Of a DNA stretch of 17,093 bases, positions 8,489 to 16,367 are shown one piece after another. The translations under genes were made by a program, and so were the position numbers. Source of the stretch: CALARM01 sp040217695 (GTDB lineage: Bacteria; Vulcanimicrobiota; SpSt-956; JAKJGF01); contig JBEHWO010000113.1 in NCBI GenBank assembly GCA_040217695.1, positions 1 to 17,093 of the forward strand. The letters are read 5' to 3'. How positions within the stretch are numbered: position 1 is the stretch's first letter; each line of letters opens with the position of its first letter. Below the pieces are notes generated by a model. It ran no database searches and was not told the origin of the DNA. It worked only from the letters and a program-made list of their open reading frames with translations.

Positions 8489-8571
8489 GTCATTCCGAGC
8501 GAAGCGAAGCAATCCCATTATTACAACAGAAACTGCTGGGATTGCTTCGTTGCTCCGCTCCTCGCAATGAC
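8489..8571. repeat. GCGAAGC-type palindromic intergenic repeat (MITE-like)
   Basis: The left arm GTCATTCCGAG-CGAAGC-GAAGCAATCCC (8489-8516) and right arm GGGATTGCTTCG...GCAATGAC (8538-8571) are near-perfect reverse complements around a 21-nt loop. The right arm carries two 3-base insertions and one mismatch relative to the left. Repeats of this GTCATT-CGAGCGAAGC-GAAGCAATC type recur in many unrelated environmental bacterial genomes. It lies 34 bp after adhE, between convergent genes, where its transcript could act as a 3' stabilising hairpin. No T-tract follows, so it is not a typical intrinsic terminator. Confidence 0.7.
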
Positions 8572-8599
8572 AAAGTGCGTAACTCCTGTTTAAATACGT

Positions 8600-8661
8600 C
8601 GTGATGCGTAAAGCGTAATGGGTTATTACCCCTCGCATCACGCATCAAGCTTTACGCTTTA
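8600..8661. repeat. Heptad repeat cluster E, inverted pair
   Basis: Left part: CGTGATG, CGTAAAG, CGTAATG (8600-8620). After GGTTATTACCCCT come four heptads in the opposite sense: CGCATCA twice, AGCTTTA, CGCTTTA (8634-8661). The two halves use reverse complements of similar words and can form alternative hairpins. It sits in the convergent adhE/ATPase gap, whose remaining bases show no gene. Confidence 0.65.
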
Positions 8662-8697
8662 CGAAGTCATTAGTTATGCATTGTTATGAACTAACCA

Positions 8698-11253
8698 TTA
8701 AATATTCTTTTTACCAGCATGAAACAGCTTGAGTCCTTCGAACCAGAGAATACTTGTTATTCCTGCTGTAATACATATTAACAGATCATTGGTATGCAAG
8801 AAACTGAATTTAAATAAACCTCTGATCACCGGTATATAGAGAACCAGTGAAAGAAAAAAAACAGCTCCGCCTATTACCCACCACAGTGCACTGTTCGGGG
8901 TAAATAAAGTAGCGAGAATAGTCCTCGACCATGATCGGTTTGTAAGTATTAATCCGAGATTTGCAATAATCAGAGTGGTAAAACTTAATGCTCTGGCTTC
9001 TTCTGCACTTTCCATGCGATAGACAAAGAAATAAACAAAGACTCCAAGAACTATAAGAAGTACACTCAAGCCCTGTAAAACACTCATTCCTATAGTCTTC
9101 ATACCTAAAAGAGGTTCTCCGGGATTTCTCGGAGGTCTTTTCATTACATCTGTTTCTTCCGGCTCTGCTTCAAATACGACCGAGCAGGCAGGATCTATAA
9201 TCAGTTCCAGAAATACTATATGCACAGGCAAAAGAACAAGAGGCCATTTAAAAATTACCGGTATAAGCGACATACCTGCAATTGGCACATGTATGGCAAA
9301 AATATATGCCATAGCTTTTTTTATATTATCAAAGATTCTTCGTCCCATTTTTACGGACTGAACAATGGATAAAAAGTCGTCATCCACAATTACAAGGGAA
9401 GCAGATTCGCGGGCCACATCTGTCCCGCGTCCTCCCATAGCAATACCTATATGGGCAGATTTCAGAGCAGGCGCATCATTTACTCCGTCACCGGTCATGG
9501 CAACTATTTCATTATTTGCTTTAAAGGCATTAACCAGTAATAGTTTCTGTTCAGGAACAACTCTGGCAAAGATATTTACATTTTTTATTTGCTCCCTTAA
9601 TTCTGTTTCACTCATAGCTTCCAGTTCGGGGCCTGTAATGAATTTATCTGTCTGATTTAATCCTATCTGCCTGGCTATATTCTGTGCAGTTCCCGGATAA
9701 TCTCCCGTAATCATTACGACCCTTATTCCTGCGCTGTAACATTCCCTTATAGCAGATGGGACTGTCGGACGTACCGGATCGGCAAGACCTATTAAACCAA
9801 GGAATTCGAATTTGAAATCATGCTGTTCTCCGGGAAGATTCCTGTCACTGAAAGGTGCTTTTGCGACACCGAGAACGCGGAGTCCGTCATTTGCCATGGC
9901 AGTTATATTCAACAATAATTCTTCAAGTTGTTTTTCATCAAAATGACAGAGATCTGCAATTGCTTCGGGAGCGCCTTTGGCGGCAATGACAAAATCCTCT
10001 CTGTCTCTTGCTTTCCATACTCTGGAAAGAGCCAGCAGTTTTTTCGACAGAGGATACTCATGAACAAGAGGCCAGTCCTTATGAATATGTTCTGTACCTG
10101 AAAGATATTTCTCTCCCATGGATTTTATTGCTTTTTCCATAGGATCAAAAGGATCTATCTGACTGGCAAGGATACTGAATTCTATAAGTTCATGAAACTT
10201 TTCCGGTATATTTTCTTTTTCCATCTCCACTAAATTGTAATATTCTCGTCCTGTAAAAATCTTGCTGACAGACATCTGATTCATGGTAAGAGTTCCTGTT
10301 TTATCCACACAGAGCACCGTAGCAGAGCCGAGTGTTTCAATGGCAGGCATACGTCTGGTAAGAACCTGTTTCTGTGATATACGCCATGCACCGAGAGCAA
10401 GAAAAATAGTAAGAACAACAGGGAACTCTTCAGGCAATATAGCCATAGCAAGAGTAATACCTGCCAGAAAACCGTTCAGCCAGTCACCTCTTGTAAGTCC
10501 GTATGCTACCACTACAATAACAAAAAGACATGCACCTGCAATGGCAAGATTACGGACAAGTTTTCCTGTTTCTTTCTGTAAAAGTGTGCCTTCCGGTTCA
10601 AGTGTTTGAAGAGCCTTCCCTATTTTACCTATTTCTGTTTTCATACCTGTACCTTCAACCCTTACAATAGCCTGCCCCTGCACGACTAAAGTACTGGAAT
10701 AAACACATGGAGAGTCATCTCCCCCCGGTCTGACCATTTCAGGAGATTCTTCGGAAGAAATTTTTCGGACAGGTACAGATTCTCCAGTAAGAAGTGCTTC
10801 GTCTACAGAGAGATTTACGGAAGAGAGTATGATACCATCTGCGGGAACTCTGTCTCCTTCAGATATTACAAGTATATCGCCTCTCACCACTTCTCTGCCT
10901 GCTATACGCTTCTCCTGTCCGTCTCTTATAACAAGGGCTCTCGGACTGGAAAGATCTCTGAGTGCTTCAAGAGCTCTTTCCGTTTTTCTTTCCTGATAAA
11001 GGGTTATACCTATGACTACAAATACAAAACCAAGGAGCATTAAAGCTTCTCCCACATCGCCGAGTATAAGATATAGAACTCCGCATGCTACAAGCAAAAG
11101 AAACATAGGCTCTTTCATAACCTCCAGAGCTATGGCTAAAATACTTCGATTTCTGGCAGAAGGCAGTTCATTGTATCCTTCTTTTTTAAGCCTTTCGGAA
11201 GCTTCTGTTCCGGAAAGGCCTTTAATTGTGTCGACATTCAGAATATTTTCCAT
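8698..11253 (-). CDS. P-type cation-transporting ATPase, P2-like, substrate uncertain
   Basis: 851 residues. GGAGG lies 6 nt before ATG 11253. An N-terminal cation ATPase domain (KGLSGTEASERLKKEGYNEL) precedes TM1-2 (about 46-85). The actuator loop has TGES (156-159). TM3-4 carry PEEFP (274-278). The phosphorylation site is DKTGTLT with Asp317, the nucleotide-binding domain has KGAPE (426-430), and the hinge is TGDGVNDAPALK (587-598). Six further hydrophobic segments follow from about 648. The family forms an aspartyl-phosphate intermediate and pumps cations across the cytoplasmic membrane. The overall layout resembles Ca2+/Mn2+-type P2A pumps. However, TM4 has PEEFP for the usual PEGLP, and the segment after TM5 reads ELIIDPACS where Ca2+ pumps have an NLVTDGLPA-like motif, so I do not assign the ion. 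It lies downstream of a His7 lipoprotein gene and a structured leader, which suggests metal-linked control. Confidence 0.93.
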   Translation of the reverse strand: MENILNVDTIKGLSGTEASERLKKEGYNELPSARNRSILAIALEVMKEPMFLLLVACGVLYLILGDVGEALMLLGFVFVVIGITLYQERKTERALEALRDLSSPRALVIRDGQEKRIAGREVVRGDILVISEGDRVPADGIILSSVNLSVDEALLTGESVPVRKISSEESPEMVRPGGDDSPCVYSSTLVVQGQAIVRVEGTGMKTEIGKIGKALQTLEPEGTLLQKETGKLVRNLAIAGACLFVIVVVAYGLTRGDWLNGFLAGITLAMAILPEEFPVVLTIFLALGAWRISQKQVLTRRMPAIETLGSATVLCVDKTGTLTMNQMSVSKIFTGREYYNLVEMEKENIPEKFHELIEFSILASQIDPFDPMEKAIKSMGEKYLSGTEHIHKDWPLVHEYPLSKKLLALSRVWKARDREDFVIAAKGAPEAIADLCHFDEKQLEELLLNITAMANDGLRVLGVAKAPFSDRNLPGEQHDFKFEFLGLIGLADPVRPTVPSAIRECYSAGIRVVMITGDYPGTAQNIARQIGLNQTDKFITGPELEAMSETELREQIKNVNIFARVVPEQKLLLVNAFKANNEIVAMTGDGVNDAPALKSAHIGIAMGGRGTDVARESASLVIVDDDFLSIVQSVKMGRRIFDNIKKAMAYIFAIHVPIAGMSLIPVIFKWPLVLLPVHIVFLELIIDPACSVVFEAEPEETDVMKRPPRNPGEPLLGMKTIGMSVLQGLSVLLIVLGVFVYFFVYRMESAEEARALSFTTLIIANLGLILTNRSWSRTILATLFTPNSALWWVIGGAVFFLSLVLYIPVIRGLFKFSFLHTNDLLICITAGITSILWFEGLKLFHAGKKNI

Positions 11254-11272
11254 AAGGTACCTCCATAAATCA

Positions 11273-11354
11273 TCTCAGGCAACAGAAAATAAAAACCCCG
11301 GTAAACTGTTACCAGAGTAGAAATATCATTACCATGCCCGAATTTTGCCTGAGA
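11273..11354 (-). promoter_or_regulatory. Structured leader before the P-type ATPase (possible attenuator or riboswitch)
   Basis: In the transcript, TCTCAGGCAA (11354-11345) and TTGCCTGAGA (11282-11273) form a perfect 10-bp closing stem around about 62 nt. The stem ends 8 nt upstream of the ATPase GGAGG. The enclosed sequence contains a complete terminator hairpin. One arm of that hairpin (GGTAA on the plus strand, 11300-11304) could pair with either of two TTACC copies (11309-11313 or 11329-11333), giving mutually exclusive folds. I could not match it to a riboswitch class I know (manganese, magnesium, fluoride or cyclic-di-GMP). It might instead be only the terminator of the small gene upstream. 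Confidence 0.45.
11286..11317 (-). terminator. Intrinsic terminator hairpin between the His7 lipoprotein gene and the ATPase
   Basis: On the minus strand CTCTGGTAA and TTACCGGGG pair over 9 positions, two of them G-T, around a CAGT loop. TTTTTATTTT follows directly. It lies 53 nt past the stop of the small lipoprotein gene and 33 nt before the ATPase start. It should end upstream transcripts unless an alternative fold prevents it. Confidence 0.65.
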
Positions 11355-11369
11355 AAAAATTCAAATTTA

Positions 11370-11618
11370 CTATAAATATTCAAATTGATGCTCAGAAATG
11401 ATATTTCTACTCAGATAAACAGAAACTGATTGCTCTTTAAATTCCGGAAGAGAATCTTTATTATCACAGTATTTATTATGGTCTATATCATATTTGCAGT
11501 CATGATGATGGTGGTGATGATGATCGGCACAATAAATATAAAGATCACAGTAACAACCCAGTAAGAAGGAAGTCAATAGAAACAGGGAAAACAACAAAGA
11601 TACATATCTTTTTGACAT
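11370..11618 (-). CDS. Small His7-rich putative lipoprotein, possible metal-binding protein
   Basis: 82 residues, not recognised as a named family. AGGAGG lies 8 nt before ATG 11618, a strong start signal. The N-terminus has MSKR, a hydrophobic stretch and LLGC (19-22), a convincing lipobox, so the mature protein would be a lipoprotein anchored at Cys22. The mature part is rich in possible metal ligands: seven consecutive histidines (33-39) flanked by aspartates, and cysteines at 22, 24, 30, 41 and 51. The C-terminal 30 residues are plain and polar. It lies between gyrA and a P-type cation ATPase in the same direction. I infer surface metal capture or buffering linked to the pump; nothing in the sequence proves it. 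The good start and signal peptide make a chance ORF unlikely. Confidence 0.75.
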   Translation of the reverse strand: MSKRYVSLLFSLFLLTSFLLGCYCDLYIYCADHHHHHHHDCKYDIDHNKYCDNKDSLPEFKEQSVSVYLSRNIISEHQFEYL

Positions 11619-11651
11619 TTATGGCACCTCCTTTCGAGAAATATAAAATCA

Positions 11652-11689
11652 ATGAGTAGTGACAGGAAGTATTCCCACTCACTACTCAT
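11652..11689. repeat. Heptad-type hairpin between gyrA and the lipoprotein gene
   Basis: ATGAGTAGTGA (11652-11662) and TCACTACTCAT (11679-11689) are perfect 11-bp inverted arms. They break into heptads ATGAGTA and GTGACAG on one side, CACTCAC and TACTCAT on the other. It lies 28 bp past the gyrA stop; without a T-tract it is not a standard terminator, though it may protect the gyrA 3' end. Confidence 0.6.
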
Positions 11690-11716
11690 ATAAATTTTCT
11701 ATGTTACTAACGTTCT

Positions 11717-14350
11717 TTATTCTTCATCTTCTTCGTATATCTCATCATCCGGTTCTTCTTCCTCTTCTTCTTCCATATCTTCTTCATCTTCGTCATCTTC
11801 TTCATCTGCAGTCAGTTCTGCCACAGGTGCTTCATATACTTCTCCCGGTTCGCCGAAAATAAGCTGTTCTACAGGGCTATCTTCCTGTATTTCTCCGTCA
11901 TCTTCAACCTCTTTAGAACCGGTAATAAGAGCCATAGCTGTCACTTCATCCTGATCTTTCAATTTTATAAACCTTACACCCCTGGTGTTTCTACCTATTA
12001 TAGAAATACCTTTCAATTTAATTCTGATTATATTACCCTGTTCTTTTGTAATTATAAATATTTCATCTTCAAGTGATACCTGCTTCATTCCGACAACAAT
12101 GCCTCTGGCTTTCTTCAAATTTATACTCTTACGCCCCTTCCCGCCGCGCCTTTGTTTGGAATAAGCAGAAATAAGTGTTAATTTACCATAACCTGAGCTG
12201 GTAACAGTGAGCAAATAACTTTCTTCTCTTATTACAACCATGGCAACCACACTGTCATCCTCTTTCAACCTTATGCCTCTTACACCTCTTGTCATCTTGC
12301 CCATAGGTCTTGCATTGGCTTCATCAAAATGTATGGCCATACCGTTCTTTGTTCCGAGGATTATTTCCTGATTCCCCGATGTCATTTCAACACCTATAAG
12401 CTCATCGCCGTCTGAGAGCTTTATAGCATTCAGCCCGACGTTACGAAAACTCGTATCATATTCTTTCAGTTCAGTCTTTTTTACATATCCATTCCTTGTA
12501 GCCATGAATAGATATTTATCATCTGTAAAATCTTTCACAGGTATAACGGCAGTGATCTTTTCATTGGGAAGCATATTTACAAGATTTACAATGGCAGTGC
12601 CTTTGGCATAGCGTGTTGCATCACCTATATGGTGAACCATAAGCCTGTAACATTTACCCATATTTGTAAAGAAGAGCAGTTTATGATGTGTTGATGTAAC
12701 AAATATATGTTCTACAAAATCCCCTTCTTTTGTTACAATACCTATGATGCCTTTACCGCCTCTTCTCTGGCTCTTATAGGTATTTAAAGGCATTTTCTTT
12801 ATATAGCCGTGATGTGTGATAGTCAGAACCACATCTGACTCTACGATAAAATCTATTTCATCCATTTCTACTTCTTCATCGACTATAACAGTTTTCCTGT
12901 CATCTGAAAACTTATCTCTTATAGCGGAAAGTTCAAGTTTTATTTCCGCCAGAAGCCTTCTCTCACTGGCAAGTATTTCTTCATATTTTGCAATATCTTT
13001 AAGAAGTTCAGTATATTCCTGGTTTAATTTATCCACTTCAAGTCCTGTGAGACGGGAAAGCCTCATTTCCAGTATGGCATTTACCTGTTCAAGGGTAAAC
13101 TCAAAGGATTCCATAAGAGAAGTTCTTGCAATATCAGGATTTTTAGAATTTCTTATTATATGTATAACTTCATCAAGATGATCAAGGGCAATCTGAAGAC
13201 CTTCCACTATATGGGCCCGTGCCTTTGCTTTATTCAGAAGGAAAGCTGTTCTTCTTTTTACTACGATCCTTCTATGTTCCAGATAATAATGGATCATATC
13301 TTTCAGTGTAAGTATCTTCGGAGTACCATCTACAAGGGCAAGGGCATTTACATTGAAATTAGACTGGAGAGGAGTTTTCTTATAGAGCTGATTCAATACG
13401 ACCTGAGTATTTACATCTTTCTTAACCTCAATAACAATCCTCATACCTGTTCTGTCAGATTCGTCCCTGAGGTCCTGTATGCCTTTTATCTTTTTATCCC
13501 TTGCAAGTTCTGCTATCTTTTCCACAAGTTTTGCTTTATTCACCTGATATGGAATTTCTGTAATAACTATTAAATCCTTCGTACCTTTAGGATTTCTTTC
13601 AAAAGATACCTTTGGCCTCTGAGTTATAGTGCCATGACCTGTCATATAGGCATCTCTTATGCCTTTTCTGCCTATAATCTGTGCCCCTGTAGGGAAATCA
13701 GGTCCCGGCATAATATGCATGAGCTCTTCGAATGTTATATCAGGATTATCAATATATGCCACGATAGCATCAAGTGTTTCTCCCAGGTTATGGGGAGGTA
13801 TTTTTGTTGCCATGCCTACTGCTATACCGTCAGAACCTCCTATCAATAAATTCGGCAGAAGAGCAGGAAGCACGGTAGGTTCTTTAAGGGAATTATCGAA
13901 ATTAGATATAAACTCAACTGTATCTTTATCCAGATCCCTGAGCAATTCAAGTGTTATGGAGGAAAGTCTTGCTTCTGTATAACGATATGCTGCAGCAGGA
14001 TCTCCGTCTACGGACCCGAAATTTCCATGACCGTCTACAAGAGGGTATCTCAGGGAAAAATCCTGGGCCATTCTCACAAGAGCATCATATACAGAACTAT
14101 CACCATGGGGATGATATTTACCGAGTACGTCACCCACTATGGTAGCAGATTTTCTATGAGGTCTATCGGGATAAAGAGAAAGATTATCCATAGAGTAGAG
14201 TATTCTGCGATGGACAGGCTTAAGGCCGTCTCTTACATCAGGGAGTGCTCTTGCTATGATAACACTCATGGCATAATCGAGATAGGAAGATTTCATTTCA
14301 TCTGTTATTGAAACAGGTATTATTCTTTTAGCAATAGTATTTGTAAACAT
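11717..14350 (-). CDS. gyrA: DNA gyrase subunit A
   Basis: 877 residues. AAGGAG lies 5 nt before ATG 14350. With GyrB it forms the A2B2 type II topoisomerase that adds negative supercoils using ATP. The breakage-reunion domain has DYAMSVIIARALPDVRDGLK, the quinolone-region motif KYHPHGDSSVYD (Ser85 and Asp89, the susceptible-type residues) and the catalytic tyrosine in YRYTEARLS (Tyr124). The C-terminal beta-pinwheel has the canonical GyrA box QRRGGKG at 528-534 and a second identical copy at 733-739. The C-terminus (about 849-877) is a very acidic tail; such tails modulate DNA wrapping in other gyrases. The gene follows gyrB with a 94-bp gap, so the two are probably one transcript. The canonical GyrA box argues for gyrase over ParC. 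Confidence 0.97.
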   Translation of the reverse strand: MFTNTIAKRIIPVSITDEMKSSYLDYAMSVIIARALPDVRDGLKPVHRRILYSMDNLSLYPDRPHRKSATIVGDVLGKYHPHGDSSVYDALVRMAQDFSLRYPLVDGHGNFGSVDGDPAAAYRYTEARLSSITLELLRDLDKDTVEFISNFDNSLKEPTVLPALLPNLLIGGSDGIAVGMATKIPPHNLGETLDAIVAYIDNPDITFEELMHIMPGPDFPTGAQIIGRKGIRDAYMTGHGTITQRPKVSFERNPKGTKDLIVITEIPYQVNKAKLVEKIAELARDKKIKGIQDLRDESDRTGMRIVIEVKKDVNTQVVLNQLYKKTPLQSNFNVNALALVDGTPKILTLKDMIHYYLEHRRIVVKRRTAFLLNKAKARAHIVEGLQIALDHLDEVIHIIRNSKNPDIARTSLMESFEFTLEQVNAILEMRLSRLTGLEVDKLNQEYTELLKDIAKYEEILASERRLLAEIKLELSAIRDKFSDDRKTVIVDEEVEMDEIDFIVESDVVLTITHHGYIKKMPLNTYKSQRRGGKGIIGIVTKEGDFVEHIFVTSTHHKLLFFTNMGKCYRLMVHHIGDATRYAKGTAIVNLVNMLPNEKITAVIPVKDFTDDKYLFMATRNGYVKKTELKEYDTSFRNVGLNAIKLSDGDELIGVEMTSGNQEIILGTKNGMAIHFDEANARPMGKMTRGVRGIRLKEDDSVVAMVVIREESYLLTVTSSGYGKLTLISAYSKQRRGGKGRKSINLKKARGIVVGMKQVSLEDEIFIITKEQGNIIRIKLKGISIIGRNTRGVRFIKLKDQDEVTAMALITGSKEVEDDGEIQEDSPVEQLIFGEPGEVYEAPVAELTADEEDDEDEEDMEEEEEEEPDDEIYEEDEE

Positions 14351-14369
14351 GTAAACTCCTTCATAGAGA

Positions 14370-14397
14370 GTGATGGGTGATGGGTGATGGGTGATGG
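14370..14397. repeat. Perfect heptad tandem repeat (GTGATGG x4)
   Basis: Four exact tandem copies of GTGATGG lie in the gyrB-gyrA gap, 9 bp upstream of the gyrA Shine-Dalgarno. The adjacent 14400-14440 stretch is C-rich on the plus strand (CCCACAGGCCCGTCCCACAG) with no recognised function. Copy-number change by slippage is plausible. Confidence 0.85.
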
Positions 14398-14444
14398 GTA
14401 TTAATTAACCCCACAGGCCCGTCCCACAGAACCACGACCCCAAT

Positions 14445-16367
14445 CTAAATATCTAAATTCTTTACTTTTTTGGCATAACGCTGAATAAATTCTTTTCTCG
14501 GTTGAACCTGGTTTCCCATAAGGATAGAAAAAATTTCTTCAGCATCTTCGGCATCTTCTATCGATACCTGCTGAATAATTCTCGTTTCGGGATTCATTGT
14601 AGTTTCCCATAACTGGTCTGCATTCATTTCACCGAGACCTTTGTATCTCTGTATTGTATATCCGTCTTTGAACTTATTTACTGCATTATTTAATTCTTCA
14701 TCATTATAGGCATAAACAAATTGTTTTTTCTTTGATACTTTATACAAAGGCGGTTGAGCTATATAAATATTTCCGTTTTCCAGGAGCTGGGGCATATGTC
14801 TGTAGAAAAATGTAAGAAGTAATGTTCTTATATGAGAACCGTCCACATCTGCATCTGTCATGATTATAACCCTGTCATACCTGAGTTTTTCAAGGTCAAA
14901 ATCATTTTTATCTCCATTCTCTGCAGACAGTTTCATGCCAACTCCTATGGCTGTAAACATAGATTTTATTTCTTCATTTTCCATTATTCTGTCAATTCTG
15001 GCTTTTTCAATATTCAGTATCTTACCGCGAAGAGGAAGCACTGCCTGGAAGTGTCTGTCACGGCCCTGTTTTGCGCTACCTCCTGCGGAGTCTCCCTCTA
15101 CAATATATATTTCACACTCTGAAGGATCTTTACTGGAACAGTCTGCCAGTTTACCCGGCAGTGCGTTAGAAAAACCGGGTTTACTTCTTATAATATCTCT
15201 TGCCCTTTTGGCTGCTTCCCTTGCCCTTGCAGCTTTGCAGGCTTTGTTTACTATTTCTTTTCCCGCTTTCGGGTTTTCTTCAAGGAACATGCTGAAATAT
15301 TCGTCTACTATGGAATCAACTATACCCTGCATCTCACTGTTTCCAAGTTTTGTCTTCGTCTGTCCTTCAAACTGGGGGTTAGGTAATTTCACAGATATTA
15401 CCGCCGTAATACCTTCTCTTACATCTTCACCGGAGAAATTTTCATCATTCGGTTTCAACAGAGCCTTTGCTCTTGCATATTTATTAATGCTTCTTGTAAT
15501 GGCCGATTTAAAGCCTGTAAGATGGGTGCCACCTTCAGTGGTTTTAATGTTATTCGCAAAAGAAAGGATAAAATCTTTATAAGTATCTGTATATATAAAG
15601 GCTACTTCTACGAGATTGTTGTCCACTGTCTTACATATATAAACAGGATCGGGATGAACGGGTTCCTTTCCTTCCGTAAGGTCTTTTGCAAAAGATATTA
15701 TGCCTCCTTCAAAACAGAAGGTTTTACTCTCACCGGTATTTTCATCTTCCAGGACTATGGTGAGACCTTTATTAAGATAGGCCTGTTCTTTAAGTCTCCT
15801 CTGAAGAACATCATAATTGAATTCCACTGTTTCAAAGATCTCAGGATCAGGCTTGAAGGTTACTTTCGTACCTGTCTTATTCGTAGTGCCGTCCGGCGTA
15901 AGAGCTGCCACAGGGTCTCCCCTTCTGTATTCCTGGCGGTAAATCTTACCATTCCTGTAAACTTCCACCTTCAGCCATTCGGAAAGAGCATTTACCACAG
16001 ATACGCCCACTCCGTGAAGTCCTCCCGATACACTGTAACCTCCTCCGCCGAATTTACCACCTGCATGGAGTATGGTCATTACGACTTCCACGCCTGTTTT
16101 ATTCTTTTCAGGCACTATATCTACAGGAATACCTCTGCCGTTATCAACAACAGTAACAGATCCTTCCTTATTTATGGTAACTACAATCTTATCACAGGCT
16201 CCGGCCAGTGCTTCATCGATGCTGTTATCGACTACTTCATATACGAGGTGATGAAGACCTCTCCCATCTGTGCTGCCAATATACATGGCAGGCCTTCTTC
16301 TCACTGCTTCAAGGCCTTCCAGTATCTGAATATTTTCCGCAGTATATTCGTTATCTTTATTTTTCAC
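14445..16367 (-). CDS. gyrB: DNA gyrase subunit B
   Basis: 640 residues, a typical GyrB length for the form lacking the enterobacterial insert. The GHKL ATPase domain has EVVDNSIDEALAG (Glu44, Asn48), VDNGRGIP (Asp75) and GGLHGVGVSVVNALS. The transducer domain follows. The TOPRIM domain has EGDSAGG (424-430) and DADVDGSHIR (505-514), and the C-terminus has QRYKGLGEMN. It supplies the ATP-driven gate of gyrase. The start must be GTG 16367: an in-frame TAG lies two codons upstream and homology begins within a few residues. That GTG has only a weak AGGG immediately beside it, while a strong AGGAGG lies 49 nt upstream across a hairpin, described separately. gyrA follows in the same direction. Confidence 0.97.
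   Translation of the reverse strand: MKNKDNEYTAENIQILEGLEAVRRRPAMYIGSTDGRGLHHLVYEVVDNSIDEALAGACDKIVVTINKEGSVTVVDNGRGIPVDIVPEKNKTGVEVVMTILHAGGKFGGGGYSVSGGLHGVGVSVVNALSEWLKVEVYRNGKIYRQEYRRGDPVAALTPDGTTNKTGTKVTFKPDPEIFETVEFNYDVLQRRLKEQAYLNKGLTIVLEDENTGESKTFCFEGGIISFAKDLTEGKEPVHPDPVYICKTVDNNLVEVAFIYTDTYKDFILSFANNIKTTEGGTHLTGFKSAITRSINKYARAKALLKPNDENFSGEDVREGITAVISVKLPNPQFEGQTKTKLGNSEMQGIVDSIVDEYFSMFLEENPKAGKEIVNKACKAARAREAAKRARDIIRSKPGFSNALPGKLADCSSKDPSECEIYIVEGDSAGGSAKQGRDRHFQAVLPLRGKILNIEKARIDRIMENEEIKSMFTAIGVGMKLSAENGDKNDFDLEKLRYDRVIIMTDADVDGSHIRTLLLTFFYRHMPQLLENGNIYIAQPPLYKVSKKKQFVYAYNDEELNNAVNKFKDGYTIQRYKGLGEMNADQLWETTMNPETRIIQQVSIEDAEDAEEIFSILMGNQVQPRKEFIQRYAKKVKNLDI

Noticed and set aside
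11254..11369. Known riboswitch class (yybP-ykoY, M-box, fluoride, GEMM) before the ATPase
   Set aside because: The enclosed sequence lacks the conserved core motifs of these classes, so only an unnamed structured leader is reported.
12816..13982. Plus-strand frames opposite gyrA, and similar ones opposite gyrB (14832-16403)
   Set aside because: These are antisense shadows of highly conserved gyrase genes, with no start signals or family resemblance.
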